This document shows positions 1 through 8,140 of a DNA stretch of 64,000 nt, piece after piece. Origin of the DNA: Prado023 sp963774745 (GTDB lineage Bacteria > Actinomycetota > Actinomycetes > S36-B12 > CAIYMF01); the NCBI GenBank assembly GCA_963774745.1, contig CAVZGE010000008.1, positions 1 through 64,000 on the forward strand, in the 5' to 3' direction. Below the pieces are notes generated by a model. That model searched no databases, was not told the origin of the DNA, and worked only from the letters and a program-made list of their open reading frames with translations. How positions within the stretch are numbered: position 1 is the first letter of the stretch; every line of letters starts with the position of its first letter. The position numbers and the translations under genes were made by a program.

Positions 1-635
1 GGCTGTCCTGGCAGGACCTCGGGCGCCAGGTGCTCAACACCGTGACCTACTACACGATGAAGGCCCGCGCCGGGGACGTCGGGGCCAACGGGGTCGCCCC
101 GCTGGTCGACCGGATCAACGCAGCGGCACCCGATCGGCGGATCCACCTCGCGGGCCACTCGTTCGGCGCCCGCGTGGTCTCGGCAGCGGCCACGAACGTC
201 ACCACACCGATCGAGTCGCTGACGCTGCTGCAGGGGGCGTTCAGCCACTACGGGTTCACCACCGACTTCGCGCACAGCGGCAAGGACGGCGCCTTCCGGG
301 GCGCCCTGGCCAACGGGCGCATCCACGGACCCGTGGTCATCACCCACACGCACAACGACAAGGCGGTGCGCCTGGCCTACGCGGTGGCCTCGCGGCTGGC
401 CGGGCAGGCCGGCGCCGCCGTCGGCGACAAGGACGACCTCTACGGCGGCATCGGCGCCAACGGCTCGCAGGGCACGAACGCCGTCGAGCTGGAGCTGGGC
501 GACGCCGGCGCCGACTACCAGTTCCGGGCCGGGACCGTGAACAACCTGAGGGCCGATCGCACCATCGCCGGGCACAGCGATGTCACCAATCCCGCGGTCG
601 CCAACGCCCTGGGCCACGCCATGGGCCTGTTGTGA
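1..635 (+). CDS. alpha/beta hydrolase, 5' end outside window
   Basis: The reading frame is open from the left edge (residues before the first internal GTG at 30 read LSWQDLGRQ), so the start lies outside the window. About 210 residues are present. The sequence LAGHSFGARVV contains the nucleophile elbow G-H-S-F-G of the alpha/beta-hydrolase fold. A probable catalytic histidine is in IAGHSDVTNP near the C-terminus, where the family places it. Substrate unknown; no signal can be judged because the N-terminus is missing. The stop overlaps the GTG start of the next gene by 4 nt, so the two are probably co-transcribed and translationally coupled. Confidence 0.75.
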   Translation, partial: LSWQDLGRQVLNTVTYYTMKARAGDVGANGVAPLVDRINAAAPDRRIHLAGHSFGARVVSAAATNVTTPIESLTLLQGAFSHYGFTTDFAHSGKDGAFRGALANGRIHGPVVITHTHNDKAVRLAYAVASRLAGQAGAAVGDKDDLYGGIGANGSQGTNAVELELGDAGADYQFRAGTVNNLRADRTIAGHSDVTNPAVANALGHAMGLL

Positions 636-1459
636 GCCATCGCAGCTGTCCGGGGTACGCGGCTGAGCCGTTCGCCACGCTGGTGGCCGAGTACCCGGGG
701 GAGGAGGTGTACCCGAGCGCGGACTTCCGGGTCGAGTGGGGGCCGATCTTCCACCGTGGCCGGCTCGACGGATCGGCGCGGGTGCTGGTCCTGGGCCAGG
801 ATCCCGCCACGCATGAGGCCATCAGCCGCCGGATCCTCGTCGGTGAGGCGGGGCAGCGCGTCCAGGGGCTGCTGGCCAGGGTGGGGATCACCGACAGCTA
901 CGTGATGGTCAACGCGTTCCTCTACAGCGTGTTCGGGCAGCAGGGCGGGGAGGAGCACGAGCGCGACGCGGCCATCGCCGCGTACCGCAACCGGTGGCTG
1001 GACGCGCTGCTGGTCGGCACCGAGGTCACGGCCGTCCTGGCCCTGGGCCGGCTGGCCCGCACGGCGTACCAGGAATGGGCCGAGACCCAGCCGGCGACGT
1101 CGCAGCGGCTGCACCTGGCCGCGGTCCGCCACCCCACCTACCCGGAGAGTGCCGCCCGGGCCACGGGCAGGCCGCTGGCGGAGACGACCGCGAGCCTGCT
1201 GGCCGACTGGAACGGGCGCGTGCCCGGCCTGGCCGGACACGTGACCCCGGAGGGGCCGGTCGACCTGAGCCCCTACGCCGACCGGTGGGGGGCCGGGGAC
1301 CTGGTCGCCATCCCCGAGCGCGACCTCCCGCCGGGCTGCCCGCCGTGGTGGCGCGACCTGCTGTCCTGGGCCGATCGGGACGGCGACTCGCGCCAGGAGA
1401 AGCGCGCCACGATCCGGGTCGCCGTGCCCCGCAGGTGGCAGACCTGGCCGCGACTGTGA
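632..1459 (+). CDS. uracil-DNA glycosylase superfamily protein
   Basis: 275 aa, GTG start overlapping the upstream stop (GTGA). LVLGQDPATHEA at about residues 50-61 resembles the GQDP water-activating motif A of the UDG superfamily. AVRHPTYPES near residue 165 resembles the second motif, with its catalytic-loop His followed by Pro. The C-terminal roughly 70 residues are an extension rich in Pro and Trp. By family, such proteins remove uracil from DNA or are UDG-fold relatives with altered substrate. The variant A in place of G after GQDP means activity is not certain. It pairs with the hydrolase upstream and converges on the metallohydrolase gene, with only 3 nt between stops. Confidence 0.7.
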   Translation: MSHRSCPGYAAEPFATLVAEYPGEEVYPSADFRVEWGPIFHRGRLDGSARVLVLGQDPATHEAISRRILVGEAGQRVQGLLARVGITDSYVMVNAFLYSVFGQQGGEEHERDAAIAAYRNRWLDALLVGTEVTAVLALGRLARTAYQEWAETQPATSQRLHLAAVRHPTYPESAARATGRPLAETTASLLADWNGRVPGLAGHVTPEGPVDLSPYADRWGAGDLVAIPERDLPPGCPPWWRDLLSWADRDGDSRQEKRATIRVAVPRRWQTWPRL

Positions 1460-1462
1460 GCC

Positions 1463-3022
1463 TCAGGCCCGGATCGCGTGCCGCCGGACCGTCCAGCGGT
1501 CGCCGTCGAAGCCGATCCGGACGTCGCCCACGAGGTGCGGCTCCCCGACGACCGGGTGGATCGCCTCCTGGAACCGGCGCACCCTCGCGGCCGAGGGCTT
1601 GCTGGTGAACAGGACCTGCGCGGCCTGGTGCGCGGGGAGTGACTGCTCGAGGAACTGGGCGAACTCGGCCGACGGCCGGTGCCGGTCCCGGGTGGCGTGC
1701 GACACCAGGAGCAGCGACTGCGCCGACTGGTCGGCGTACCCGGCCTCGAGCAGCGCGCGGTAGAAGTGCGCGTTGTTGCCCGCGTGATGGGCCACCTGGA
1801 TGACCTGCAGGGGCAGCAGCGCGTCGAGGAGCGCGGGGTAGTAGTCGCCGCGGGGTGGCGCGAAGTCGACGAACCCGGCGTCGCCGCTGACCAGGATCCC
1901 CTGGTCCTCGACGGCGAGGCGCAGCACGTAGCTCAGCTGGTTGCTCGGGGTGATCGACTGGATCGGGATCTGGTCGCGTGCGGGCCGAGCGAGGTAGTCA
2001 CCGAGCGGCAGGCGGTTCCAGTGCTTGGCGACGAGGGACTGCGAGGGACCGAGCAGGGTCAGGCGGGGACCCGTCCCACCCCGCCTCGAGGCGGGGGCGA
2101 AGCGCCTCTCCGGCGCACGCCAGCCGAACTCCTGGGGGCGGCCATCGGCGATGATCGGGCACCGGATCGGGATCCCGCGGGCGGTCAGGGCCGTGACCAC
2201 CTCCGCCAGCGCGATCGCGTTGATCGCGTCGCGCGCGGCGGCCTGCCGGATGCTCGCCAGGTCCAGGGCATCGGACCGCGCGCGTCGGGGGTGGTCGGCC
2301 CAGTGCGCGGGCAGCTCCCGGTCGAGTGCACGGGCTGAGTCCGGACCGGACCGGGCACCCGGGGTGGACCCGGCAACGTCCGCCATCTCGAACAGCACGC
2401 CGGCGTGCGTCGGGTCCCCGGCCCCCGGGCCCTGGGTGATCGCCGCATCCTCGGCATGGACCCGGAAGATCCGCGCCCACTCGCCCGAGTCCCGGGCGCC
2501 CCGGGGGGCGGCCGCCGAGCCGAGGTCGGGTCGCAGTGCGCGCGGGCGGTCGCTGCGGAACGCGTCGGCCGCCCGCTCCAGGTCGGCGGACTGCTGGCAG
2601 AGGTCAAGCTTGACGGTGAGGTAGTCGGCCAGCCGCTGGGCACCGTCCTCGGCCGCGAGCTGGCGGACCAGCAGGTCGTCCGCGCCCGGGGCGCCACCCT
2701 CGGGATGGGGTTCGGTGTCGTTGGCCACCGGTGGCATCCAGGCCTCGCCGATCGCGATCGACTCGTCGGCGACGATCGGCACCAGGCCGACGAGATGGTC
2801 CTCGTCGTAGTGCGTGCCGATGATCAGGTCCAGGCGCCGGTGCGCGTCGCCGAACGAGTCGAAGGCCTCCTGCAGCTTGGCGTGCACGTGGTCCACCGGG
2901 TAGCCGCTGGCCTTCACGCCCGCGTCGGCCAGCACCCGCCCGGGGCCCCCGGGGGCGTCGAACTGCACCAGCAGCGCGGCGCCGAGCTGGACCTCGAACA
3001 TGTCCACCTGGATGCGTCCCAT
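1463..3022 (-). CDS. ComEC/Rec2-like MBL-fold metallohydrolase
   Basis: 519 aa. HYDEDH at residues 71-76 is the HxxxDH metal site of the metallo-beta-lactamase fold. A second block with SGDAGFVDF and then VAHHAGNN in the C-terminal third gives the later Asp and His ligands. No membrane segments are present, so this is the soluble competence-type MBL domain and not a DNA channel. The middle (about residues 150-300) is a long, low-similarity insertion. The start at 3022 is the first ATG; an internal ATG at residue 8 (MFEVQLGAALLVQF) is also plausible because homologues begin near that strand. Substrate unknown. Confidence 0.75.
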   Translation of the reverse strand: MGRIQVDMFEVQLGAALLVQFDAPGGPGRVLADAGVKASGYPVDHVHAKLQEAFDSFGDAHRRLDLIIGTHYDEDHLVGLVPIVADESIAIGEAWMPPVANDTEPHPEGGAPGADDLLVRQLAAEDGAQRLADYLTVKLDLCQQSADLERAADAFRSDRPRALRPDLGSAAAPRGARDSGEWARIFRVHAEDAAITQGPGAGDPTHAGVLFEMADVAGSTPGARSGPDSARALDRELPAHWADHPRRARSDALDLASIRQAAARDAINAIALAEVVTALTARGIPIRCPIIADGRPQEFGWRAPERRFAPASRRGGTGPRLTLLGPSQSLVAKHWNRLPLGDYLARPARDQIPIQSITPSNQLSYVLRLAVEDQGILVSGDAGFVDFAPPRGDYYPALLDALLPLQVIQVAHHAGNNAHFYRALLEAGYADQSAQSLLLVSHATRDRHRPSAEFAQFLEQSLPAHQAAQVLFTSKPSAARVRRFQEAIHPVVGEPHLVGDVRIGFDGDRWTVRRHAIRA

Positions 3023-3140
3023 GATCGGCGTCCCGTCGTGTCGTCCGGTCCTGCGGTGGGGCGACCCTACGCGCCGAGGGGGTGGTCACGCACGGGTCGT
3101 GCGTGACACCATCGAGGCAGCACACCCCAGGAGGTGCACC

Positions 3141-4523
3141 ATGGCGCCCGAGATCGACGCGGCTGACCTGTTCGAGTCCCAGTACTCCCACGGCGTGACC
3201 GACGAGGTCGGGCCGCCGCCGCCGAGGCCACGCGCCATGCCGCCGGCACCCTTCGCCCTGCACGGTGCGGTCATCACCCCGGATGCCGCGTGGTCCAGCG
3301 GCTACGTGACGGTCGCCGGTGGCGTGATCGAGGAGGTCTCCCGGACCAGGCCCTCGTCGGTGCCCGTCCACGAGACCGAGGGCGTGATCATGCCCGGGAT
3401 GCTCGACCTGCACGGGCATCCCGAGTTCAACGTGTTCGCCGCCTGGGAGCCCCCCACGCTCTACGCCAACCGGTACCGCTGGCGGGCCTCGGACGTCTAC
3501 CGGGCGCTCGTGCGCGACCCCCAGAACGCGCTCATCGAGAAGGTGCCACCCGGGACGCAGACCCGCTACGCGGAGATCAGGGCCCTCGTCGGGGGTGTTA
3601 CCGGGATCCAGGGAGCGTCGCGGGCGAGCACCGCCGCGGCCGAGCCGCTGGTGCGCAACGTCGACCTGTGGGCGTTCGGGGCGCATCGGGCCCGCTCGAT
3701 GATCGACCTGCCCTCGGAGACCTCGCGGGACATGGAGCGGCTGCGCACGGTCCTGGGCCAGATCACCTCCGGTGAGGTCACCGCGTTCTACCTGCACCTG
3801 TCCGAGGGTGCGCGCGGCGACCAGCGGAGCACCGCGGAGTTCCGCCGGTTCCTCGAGCTCGGCGTGGCCACGCCGGCGACGAACATCATCCACGGAACGG
3901 CACTGACCGCCGACGACTGGCGCACGGTCGCCGATGCCGGCTGCCGCCTCGTGTGGTCGCCGCAGTCCAACCTCCGGCTGTACGCGCAGACGACGTTGGC
4001 CGGGGAGGCGCTGGACGCCGGGGTCCCGGTCGCGCTGGGTGCTGACTGGCTGCCCTCGGGATCGACGAGCCTGCTGGCCGAGATGAAGGTGGCGCGCCGG
4101 GAGCTGGCGCGCCAGGGACATCCGATCGGCGCCGATGCACTGGTGGCGATGGTGACCACCGTGGCGGCGCGGGTGGCGGGGCTCGACGAGCACCTCGGGT
4201 CGGTCGCTGCCGGGCGGGTCGCCGACCTGGTCGTCCTCGAGCGCCACCACGAGGACCCCTACGAGAGCGTGTGCCTGGCCGACCCCGCGTGGGTGGAGCT
4301 CGTGTGCATCGGTGGGGACATCACCTACGCCCGGCGCGACTGGTTCGAGGCGCTGTCCGGTGCCGCCACCGGTCCCACGATCGAGGACGTGACGGCCTGG
4401 GGCAAGCCCATGCGCCTGGACACCGGGTACCAGTCCCCGACCTCGAACCCGACGCCGCCGCTGTCGGCGATCCGCGGCCTGCTGACGGCCGCCTACCCGC
4501 CCGTGGGCCCGGTGTTCGCCTGA
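3141..4523 (+). CDS. amidohydrolase family metal-dependent hydrolase
   Basis: 460 aa. The start is the ATG at 3141 because AGGAGG lies about 6 nt upstream; the longer frame to the left only overlaps the divergent gene. Metal-site motifs appear in family order: HGH at residues 91-93, YLHLSEGA near 217, IIHGTAL near 250 and LGADWLPSGS near 300. That set matches the deaminase/chlorohydrolase branch (SsnA, TrzN, cytosine-deaminase-like). The N-terminal GxxI and C-terminal GRVADLVVL strands form the usual small beta-sandwich. The natural substrate cannot be read from sequence. It is transcribed divergently from the metallohydrolase gene. Confidence 0.8.
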   Translation: MAPEIDAADLFESQYSHGVTDEVGPPPPRPRAMPPAPFALHGAVITPDAAWSSGYVTVAGGVIEEVSRTRPSSVPVHETEGVIMPGMLDLHGHPEFNVFAAWEPPTLYANRYRWRASDVYRALVRDPQNALIEKVPPGTQTRYAEIRALVGGVTGIQGASRASTAAAEPLVRNVDLWAFGAHRARSMIDLPSETSRDMERLRTVLGQITSGEVTAFYLHLSEGARGDQRSTAEFRRFLELGVATPATNIIHGTALTADDWRTVADAGCRLVWSPQSNLRLYAQTTLAGEALDAGVPVALGADWLPSGSTSLLAEMKVARRELARQGHPIGADALVAMVTTVAARVAGLDEHLGSVAAGRVADLVVLERHHEDPYESVCLADPAWVELVCIGGDITYARRDWFEALSGAATGPTIEDVTAWGKPMRLDTGYQSPTSNPTPPLSAIRGLLTAAYPPVGPVFA

Positions 4524-4576
4524 CGGGCGCCCGTGGCGCTCCTCGCCGACCGATGACCGCATCGCCGGACGCGGCC

Positions 4577-4591
4577 TACAGTGCACCCATG
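4577..4591 (+). promoter_or_regulatory. -10 element for leaderless start
   Basis: TACAGT at 4577-4582 stands 6 nt before the ATG at 4589, the spacing seen for leaderless actinobacterial mRNAs. It decides the start against the upstream in-frame ATG at 4553. Confidence 0.5.
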
Positions 4592-5059
4592 CTGTCCGTG
4601 ACCGCCTACCCCCAGCAGTACATCGACGACGCGCGCCAGCGGATCGCTGACCAGGTCGGCGTGTTCACGGCGCTCGCCGCGGCCGTGCGCACCGAGGCCG
4701 GCGGGGGAGGGGCCGGCGCGAGGGGCGGCGGCGGTGCGGGGGCGGCCCTCGCCGCACTCGAGCCCGAGTACTTCGCGAACCTCGTGATCGCCCTGGACAA
4801 CCATTTCGTGCACCGCAGCCGTGGCCAGGAGCGCAAGGACGGCAACGCCATGAACGAGGTGCGCGTGCTGGTCAGCTCGATCCAGGTGCACGGCGGGGTG
4901 ATGACCCCGGAGCGGGCCATCAGGCTGGACCCGGCACGCTCGATCCTGGGCATCGCCTACGGCGATCCGATCCGCATCGACGCGGCCGGCTTCGAGCGAC
5001 TGGCCGGCGCGTTCTTCGAGGCGCTCAGCGCCACGTACGCCGAGCCGATGCCGCGCTGA
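4589..5059 (+). CDS. conserved actinobacterial hypothetical protein
   Basis: 156 aa, no function recognised. After a helical N-terminus (AYPQQYIDDARQRIADQVG) comes a Gly/Ala-rich linker at about residues 38-60. The conserved-looking core follows: EPEYFANLVIALDNHFVHR, then GKDGNAMNEVRVL-like sequence and VHGGVMTPERAIRLDP. No signal peptide, membrane segment or cofactor motif is visible. The start was chosen at 4589 because a TACAGT hexamer sits 6 nt upstream (leaderless); the ATG at 4553 would add 12 residues. It has the look of a small globular cytosolic protein conserved in actinomycetes. Confidence 0.6.
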   Translation: MLSVTAYPQQYIDDARQRIADQVGVFTALAAAVRTEAGGGGAGARGGGGAGAALAALEPEYFANLVIALDNHFVHRSRGQERKDGNAMNEVRVLVSSIQVHGGVMTPERAIRLDPARSILGIAYGDPIRIDAAGFERLAGAFFEALSATYAEPMPR

Positions 5060-5196
5060 ACGCAGCGCCCGGCGACACGTCCGATCCGATCTGACGGCTT
5101 TCATCCCGGTATGACCGGGATGCTGCTAGCGTCCGGCTCCTGGGGGCGGGGACCGGGACGTCCGGTGCTCGGACCGACCAGTCCGAAGGAGCCTCC

Positions 5197-6226
5197 GTGC
5201 GCACTGTTGGTCACGCCGCGGTCTTTGCGATCATCGCCGCCACACCGCTCGCAGCACTCGCCGTCACCGCCCAGCCGCAGGTTGCCGTCGCCGGGGTCAC
5301 AGCCGCGGCGCCGACCGCGCAGGCCAGCGACAGCTGGACCTTCAGGGCCAGGTGGAGCCCCAAGGTCCGCTATCAGGCGGGATCCGTGGTCCGGTGGGAC
5401 GGCAGCGTGTGGCTGGCCACCCGGACGACCCGCAAGGGTGCCGAGCCGGGCGCGGGGGGCAACGGCTGGGCCAAGCTCGTGTCGAACGGGCTCAACGGAG
5501 CCGTGGGTCCTGCCGGGCCGGTGGGTGCTGCTGGCGCGCCCGGGCCGGTCGGGGCCCCAGGCCCCACAGGCGCGGCGGGGGCGGCGGGGGCGGCCGGCAA
5601 GGACGGCATCGGTGGACGGCAAGGACGGGGTGGACGGGCTGCCCGGACCACAGGGCATCCCGGGGATCCCGGGAGCGCAGGGCCCGGTGGGTGCCGCCGG
5701 CAGCCCCGGCCCGGTCGGCCCCCCCGGAACGCCGGGTCCGCCTGGGCTCCAGGGCCCTCCGGGCGCACCGGGACCTCTTGGCCCCCAGGGGGTGCCGGGC
5801 GCGCAGGGTGACGCGGGCCCGAAGGGGGACGCGGGGGCGCAGGGCCCTCGGGGTGACCTGGTCCTGGCCGGCAACGTCGACTTCATCGACCCGGCCGAGA
5901 CCACGGGCTTCTTCGGCCTCGGCGGCACGGGCCTGCTCGCGGGGTCGTCCTCCGCGGTCCAGGCGACCATGCCGTTCGCCGGCACCCTCGGGTCGTTCAC
6001 CGTGCATGCGGCGAACCTGTCGGGTGTCAACGCCACCGTGACGGTGGTCAAGAACGGGACGGCGACGCCCGTGGAGTGCACCGTCGTGTCGGGGAGCGGG
6101 GCGTGCACGGCCGGTGGGACCGTTCCCTTCTCGGTCGCCGACACGCTCTCGGTGAAGGTGTCCAAGGGATCCACCGGTGCCGCGATCCAGTTCCTCGGCT
6201 TCACGGCGGGGTACTCCGCACCATGA
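5197..6226 (+). pseudogene. secreted collagen-like repeat protein, frameshifted
   Basis: GTG start with AAGGAG just upstream, then a signal peptide (MRTVGHAAVFAIIAATPLAAL). Residues about 45-90 (YQAGSVVRWDGSVWLA) resemble a small CBM5/12-type carbohydrate-binding module. A Gly-X-Y collagen tract runs from about residue 105. Near nt 5615 the frame changes by +1: the tract continues in the next frame (GKDGVDGLPGPQGIPG) and ends in a beta-rich C-terminal domain (VDFIDPAETTGFFGLGG to the stop at 6226). Removing 4 nt (GGTG) restores an unbroken Gly-X-Y register, so the break is an insertion. Its stop overlaps the next start (ATGA). Probably a trimeric surface or fibre protein. Confidence 0.7.
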
Positions 6227-6687
6227 GCCAGACCACGATGCCCGGAGCGCCGCCAGAGGCGGCGCGGACCTCGCACCCCGGTCCGGGGACCATGTCCCGA
6301 CGAGGGTTCCTGGGACTGGCGGGCCTCGTCGCGGCGAGCGTGGCGATCCCGGTCGCGCTCACCGAGCGGCAGCCGCCGCTGGCCGAGGTCCTGGTGGCCT
6401 CCCGGTTCCTCGCGCTGGTCGGATCGGACTTCACCTTCGAGGCGGGGGACGGACGGATCACCCTGCGCCTGGCCGAGGTGGAGGGGGTCGGCCGCGTCGA
6501 TCGCACCGAGACGGCCTTCACCCTTCGGTTCGACGGACCGGCCGCACGGGTCCAGGGCGGCCAGGTGGGCCAGCTCTCGGGACCAGACCTGCGGGGCATC
6601 CCGCTTCTGGTCGTGCCCTCCGGCCGGGCTGTCGCCGGCCGGCAGGAGTGGGTGGCCACGGTCGTCGGGGGTGGTCCCCGTGGCTGA
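6223..6687 (+). CDS. Tat-signal protein, DUF6916-like
   Basis: 154 aa. The N-terminus carries a twin-arginine signal, MSRRGFLGLAGLVAASVAIP, after a 24-residue polar leader, so the protein is expected to be exported folded by Tat. The mature part is about 105 residues of beta strands with alternating hydrophobics (FTFEAGDGRITLRLAEVEGV, then FTLRFDGP). It is similar in size and placement to the DUF6916 family that accompanies tail-collar genes, but that name is from memory and moderate in confidence. No enzyme motif. It overlaps the collagen-like gene by 4 nt and the first collar gene by 8 nt. Confidence 0.65.
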   Translation: MSQTTMPGAPPEAARTSHPGPGTMSRRGFLGLAGLVAASVAIPVALTERQPPLAEVLVASRFLALVGSDFTFEAGDGRITLRLAEVEGVGRVDRTETAFTLRFDGPAARVQGGQVGQLSGPDLRGIPLLVVPSGRAVAGRQEWVATVVGGGPRG

Positions 6688-7150
6688 TCAGTTCCTCGGC
6701 GAGATCCGGCTCTTCGCGGGCAACTTCGCCCCCAGGGGGTGGGCCTTCTGCCTGGGGCAGCTCCTGCCGATCAGCCAGAACACTGCTCTCTTCTCGCTGC
6801 TCGGCACCTACTACGGGGGCGATGGGCGGACGACCTTCGCCCTGCCGGACCTCCAGGACCGGGTGCCGATCCATCACGGGCAGGGCCCAGGGCTCACCCC
6901 CCGGGGCCTCGGGGAGGAGGGCGGTGCTAGCGAGGTGCTCCTGACGACCGCCGAGCTGCCCGCCCACGTGCATCCGGCCGCGTCCGGCCCGGCGACCACC
7001 AACCGGGCGATCGGCGCTGTCCCGGCTGCAGGGGGGCGGTACGCGAACGCGACCCCGAGCGGGCCAACCTCGCCGCATCAGAACCGGCCCCCGTACCTGG
7101 GCCTGACCTACATCATCGCCCTGCAGGGCATCTTCCCGCCCCGGCCCTAG
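6680..7150 (+). CDS. phage tail collar domain protein (MdpB-like), paralogue 1
   Basis: 156 aa, starting at the GTG at 6680 (MADQFLGEIRLF), which aligns with the starts of the next two genes; the GTG at 6671 adds only three residues. The tail-collar domain fills the N-terminal half: GEIRLFAGNFAPRGWAFC, then LFSLLGTYYGGDGRTTFALPDL. The C-terminus ends in the strand YIIALQGIFPPRP, shared with both paralogues. The central segment is Ala/Gly/Pro rich. No signal peptide. The family is known as microcystin-dependent protein or short tail-fibre collar; function in bacteria is not settled. There is no phage context. Confidence 0.8.
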   Translation: MADQFLGEIRLFAGNFAPRGWAFCLGQLLPISQNTALFSLLGTYYGGDGRTTFALPDLQDRVPIHHGQGPGLTPRGLGEEGGASEVLLTTAELPAHVHPAASGPATTNRAIGAVPAAGGRYANATPSGPTSPHQNRPPYLGLTYIIALQGIFPPRP

Positions 7151-7159
7151 GAGCCTGCC

Positions 7160-7627
7160 ATGTCCGAACCGTTCCTGGCTGAGATCCGCGTGTTCCCGTT
7201 CGGCTACGCGCCCAGGGGCTGGGCGCGGTGCGAGGGTCAGCTGCTGCCGATCAACCAGAACCAGGCGCTGTTCTCGCTGCTCGGCACCACGTACGGTGGC
7301 AACGGCACCACGACCTTCGCCCTCCCGGACCTGCGGGGCCGGACCGCGGTGGGTCCGGGAGCTCAGGTGGGGCTCGGTGAGGTCGGCGGCGAGGAGGCCC
7401 ACACGCTGACCCCCGCGGAGGCTGCCCACGGGTGGGGGGTCTCCGCCCCGGCGACGACCGCGCGGCCGACGGGGGCGCTCCCGGCCAACGGCGGGGCGTA
7501 CGCCTCGCCGGCAGACGGGCCCTCTGTCGGGCCGGTCGGCGGGGGCCAGCCGCACGAGAACCGTGCCCCCTTCCTGGCGATCAACTTCTGCATCGCCCTG
7601 CAGGGCATCTTCCCCAGCCGGAACTAG
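7160..7627 (+). CDS. phage tail collar domain protein (MdpB-like), paralogue 2
   Basis: 155 aa, 9 nt after paralogue 1, with AGGAG 8 nt before the ATG. The N-terminal collar domain reads EIRVFPFGYAPRGWARCEG, then LGTTYGGNGTTTFALPDLRGR. The C-terminus, FCIALQGIFPSRN, repeats the shared terminal strand. The middle (about residues 85-125) diverges from the other two copies. No signal peptide, no membrane segment. The tight spacing indicates one operon and perhaps a hetero-oligomer made from the three copies. Confidence 0.8.
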   Translation: MSEPFLAEIRVFPFGYAPRGWARCEGQLLPINQNQALFSLLGTTYGGNGTTTFALPDLRGRTAVGPGAQVGLGEVGGEEAHTLTPAEAAHGWGVSAPATTARPTGALPANGGAYASPADGPSVGPVGGGQPHENRAPFLAINFCIALQGIFPSRN

Positions 7628-7642
7628 TCGAGGGAGCAGACA

Positions 7643-8140
7643 ATGGCCGACCCCTTCATCGGTGAGATCCGGACGTTCGCCGGGAACTTCGCCCCCGCCG
7701 GGTGGGCGTTCTGCGACGGGCAACTCCTTGCCATCGCCGAGAACGACGCGCTCTTCGCCCTCATCGGCACCACCTATGGAGGTGATGGGCAGGTCACGTT
7801 CGCGCTGCCGGACCTCAGGGGTCGGGCCCTGGTCGGCGCCGGAACAGCGCAGCAGACCGGCACGACCTACACCCTGGGACAAGCCGGAGGGGCCGAGACG
7901 GTGAGCCTGACCACGAACCAGATCCCCTCCCATGCCCTGCCGGCATCCAGCCTGCCGCGCACCCGGACGCATCCCGACCCGGGAACCGCCCTGGCCACGG
8001 GTGGGGCGTACCGGCCGGCGGGCGATGCCGACGTCTCCATGGTCATCGTGGGGGGGAACCAGCCGCACGCGAACATGCCGCCCTTCCTGACGCTCTCCTT
8101 CATCATCTCCTTGTACGGGATTTTCCCGCAGCAGCCGTGA
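7643..8140 (+). CDS. phage tail collar domain protein (MdpB-like), paralogue 3
   Basis: 165 aa, the longest of the three copies. It starts MADPFIGEIRTFAGNFAPAG and has LIGTTYGGDGQVTFALPDLRG; its C-terminus FIISLYGIFPQQP is the most divergent of the three endings. A longer, Thr/Arg/Pro-containing middle segment (residues about 90-130) accounts for the extra length. GAGGGAG is 10 nt upstream of the ATG. Its stop overlaps the GNAT gene start (GTGA), so production of the two is likely coupled. Confidence 0.8.
   Translation: MADPFIGEIRTFAGNFAPAGWAFCDGQLLAIAENDALFALIGTTYGGDGQVTFALPDLRGRALVGAGTAQQTGTTYTLGQAGGAETVSLTTNQIPSHALPASSLPRTRTHPDPGTALATGGAYRPAGDADVSMVIVGGNQPHANMPPFLTLSFIISLYGIFPQQP

Noticed and set aside
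3000..3140. Longer N-terminus for the amidohydrolase
   Set aside because: The extra 47 residues overlap the divergent gene, are not conserved in character, and bypass the clear AGGAGG before 3141.
5101..6276. Minus-strand Pro/Gly-rich frame that looks collagen-like
   Set aside because: It is the complement of the Gly-X-Y tract (Gly codons GGN read as Pro on the other strand). There is no signal peptide, and the plus-strand frame has RBS and signal.
6680..8140. Prophage or tailocin remnant
   Set aside because: Only collar-domain proteins are present. No sheath, tube, baseplate, capsid, terminase, integrase or holin is found nearby.
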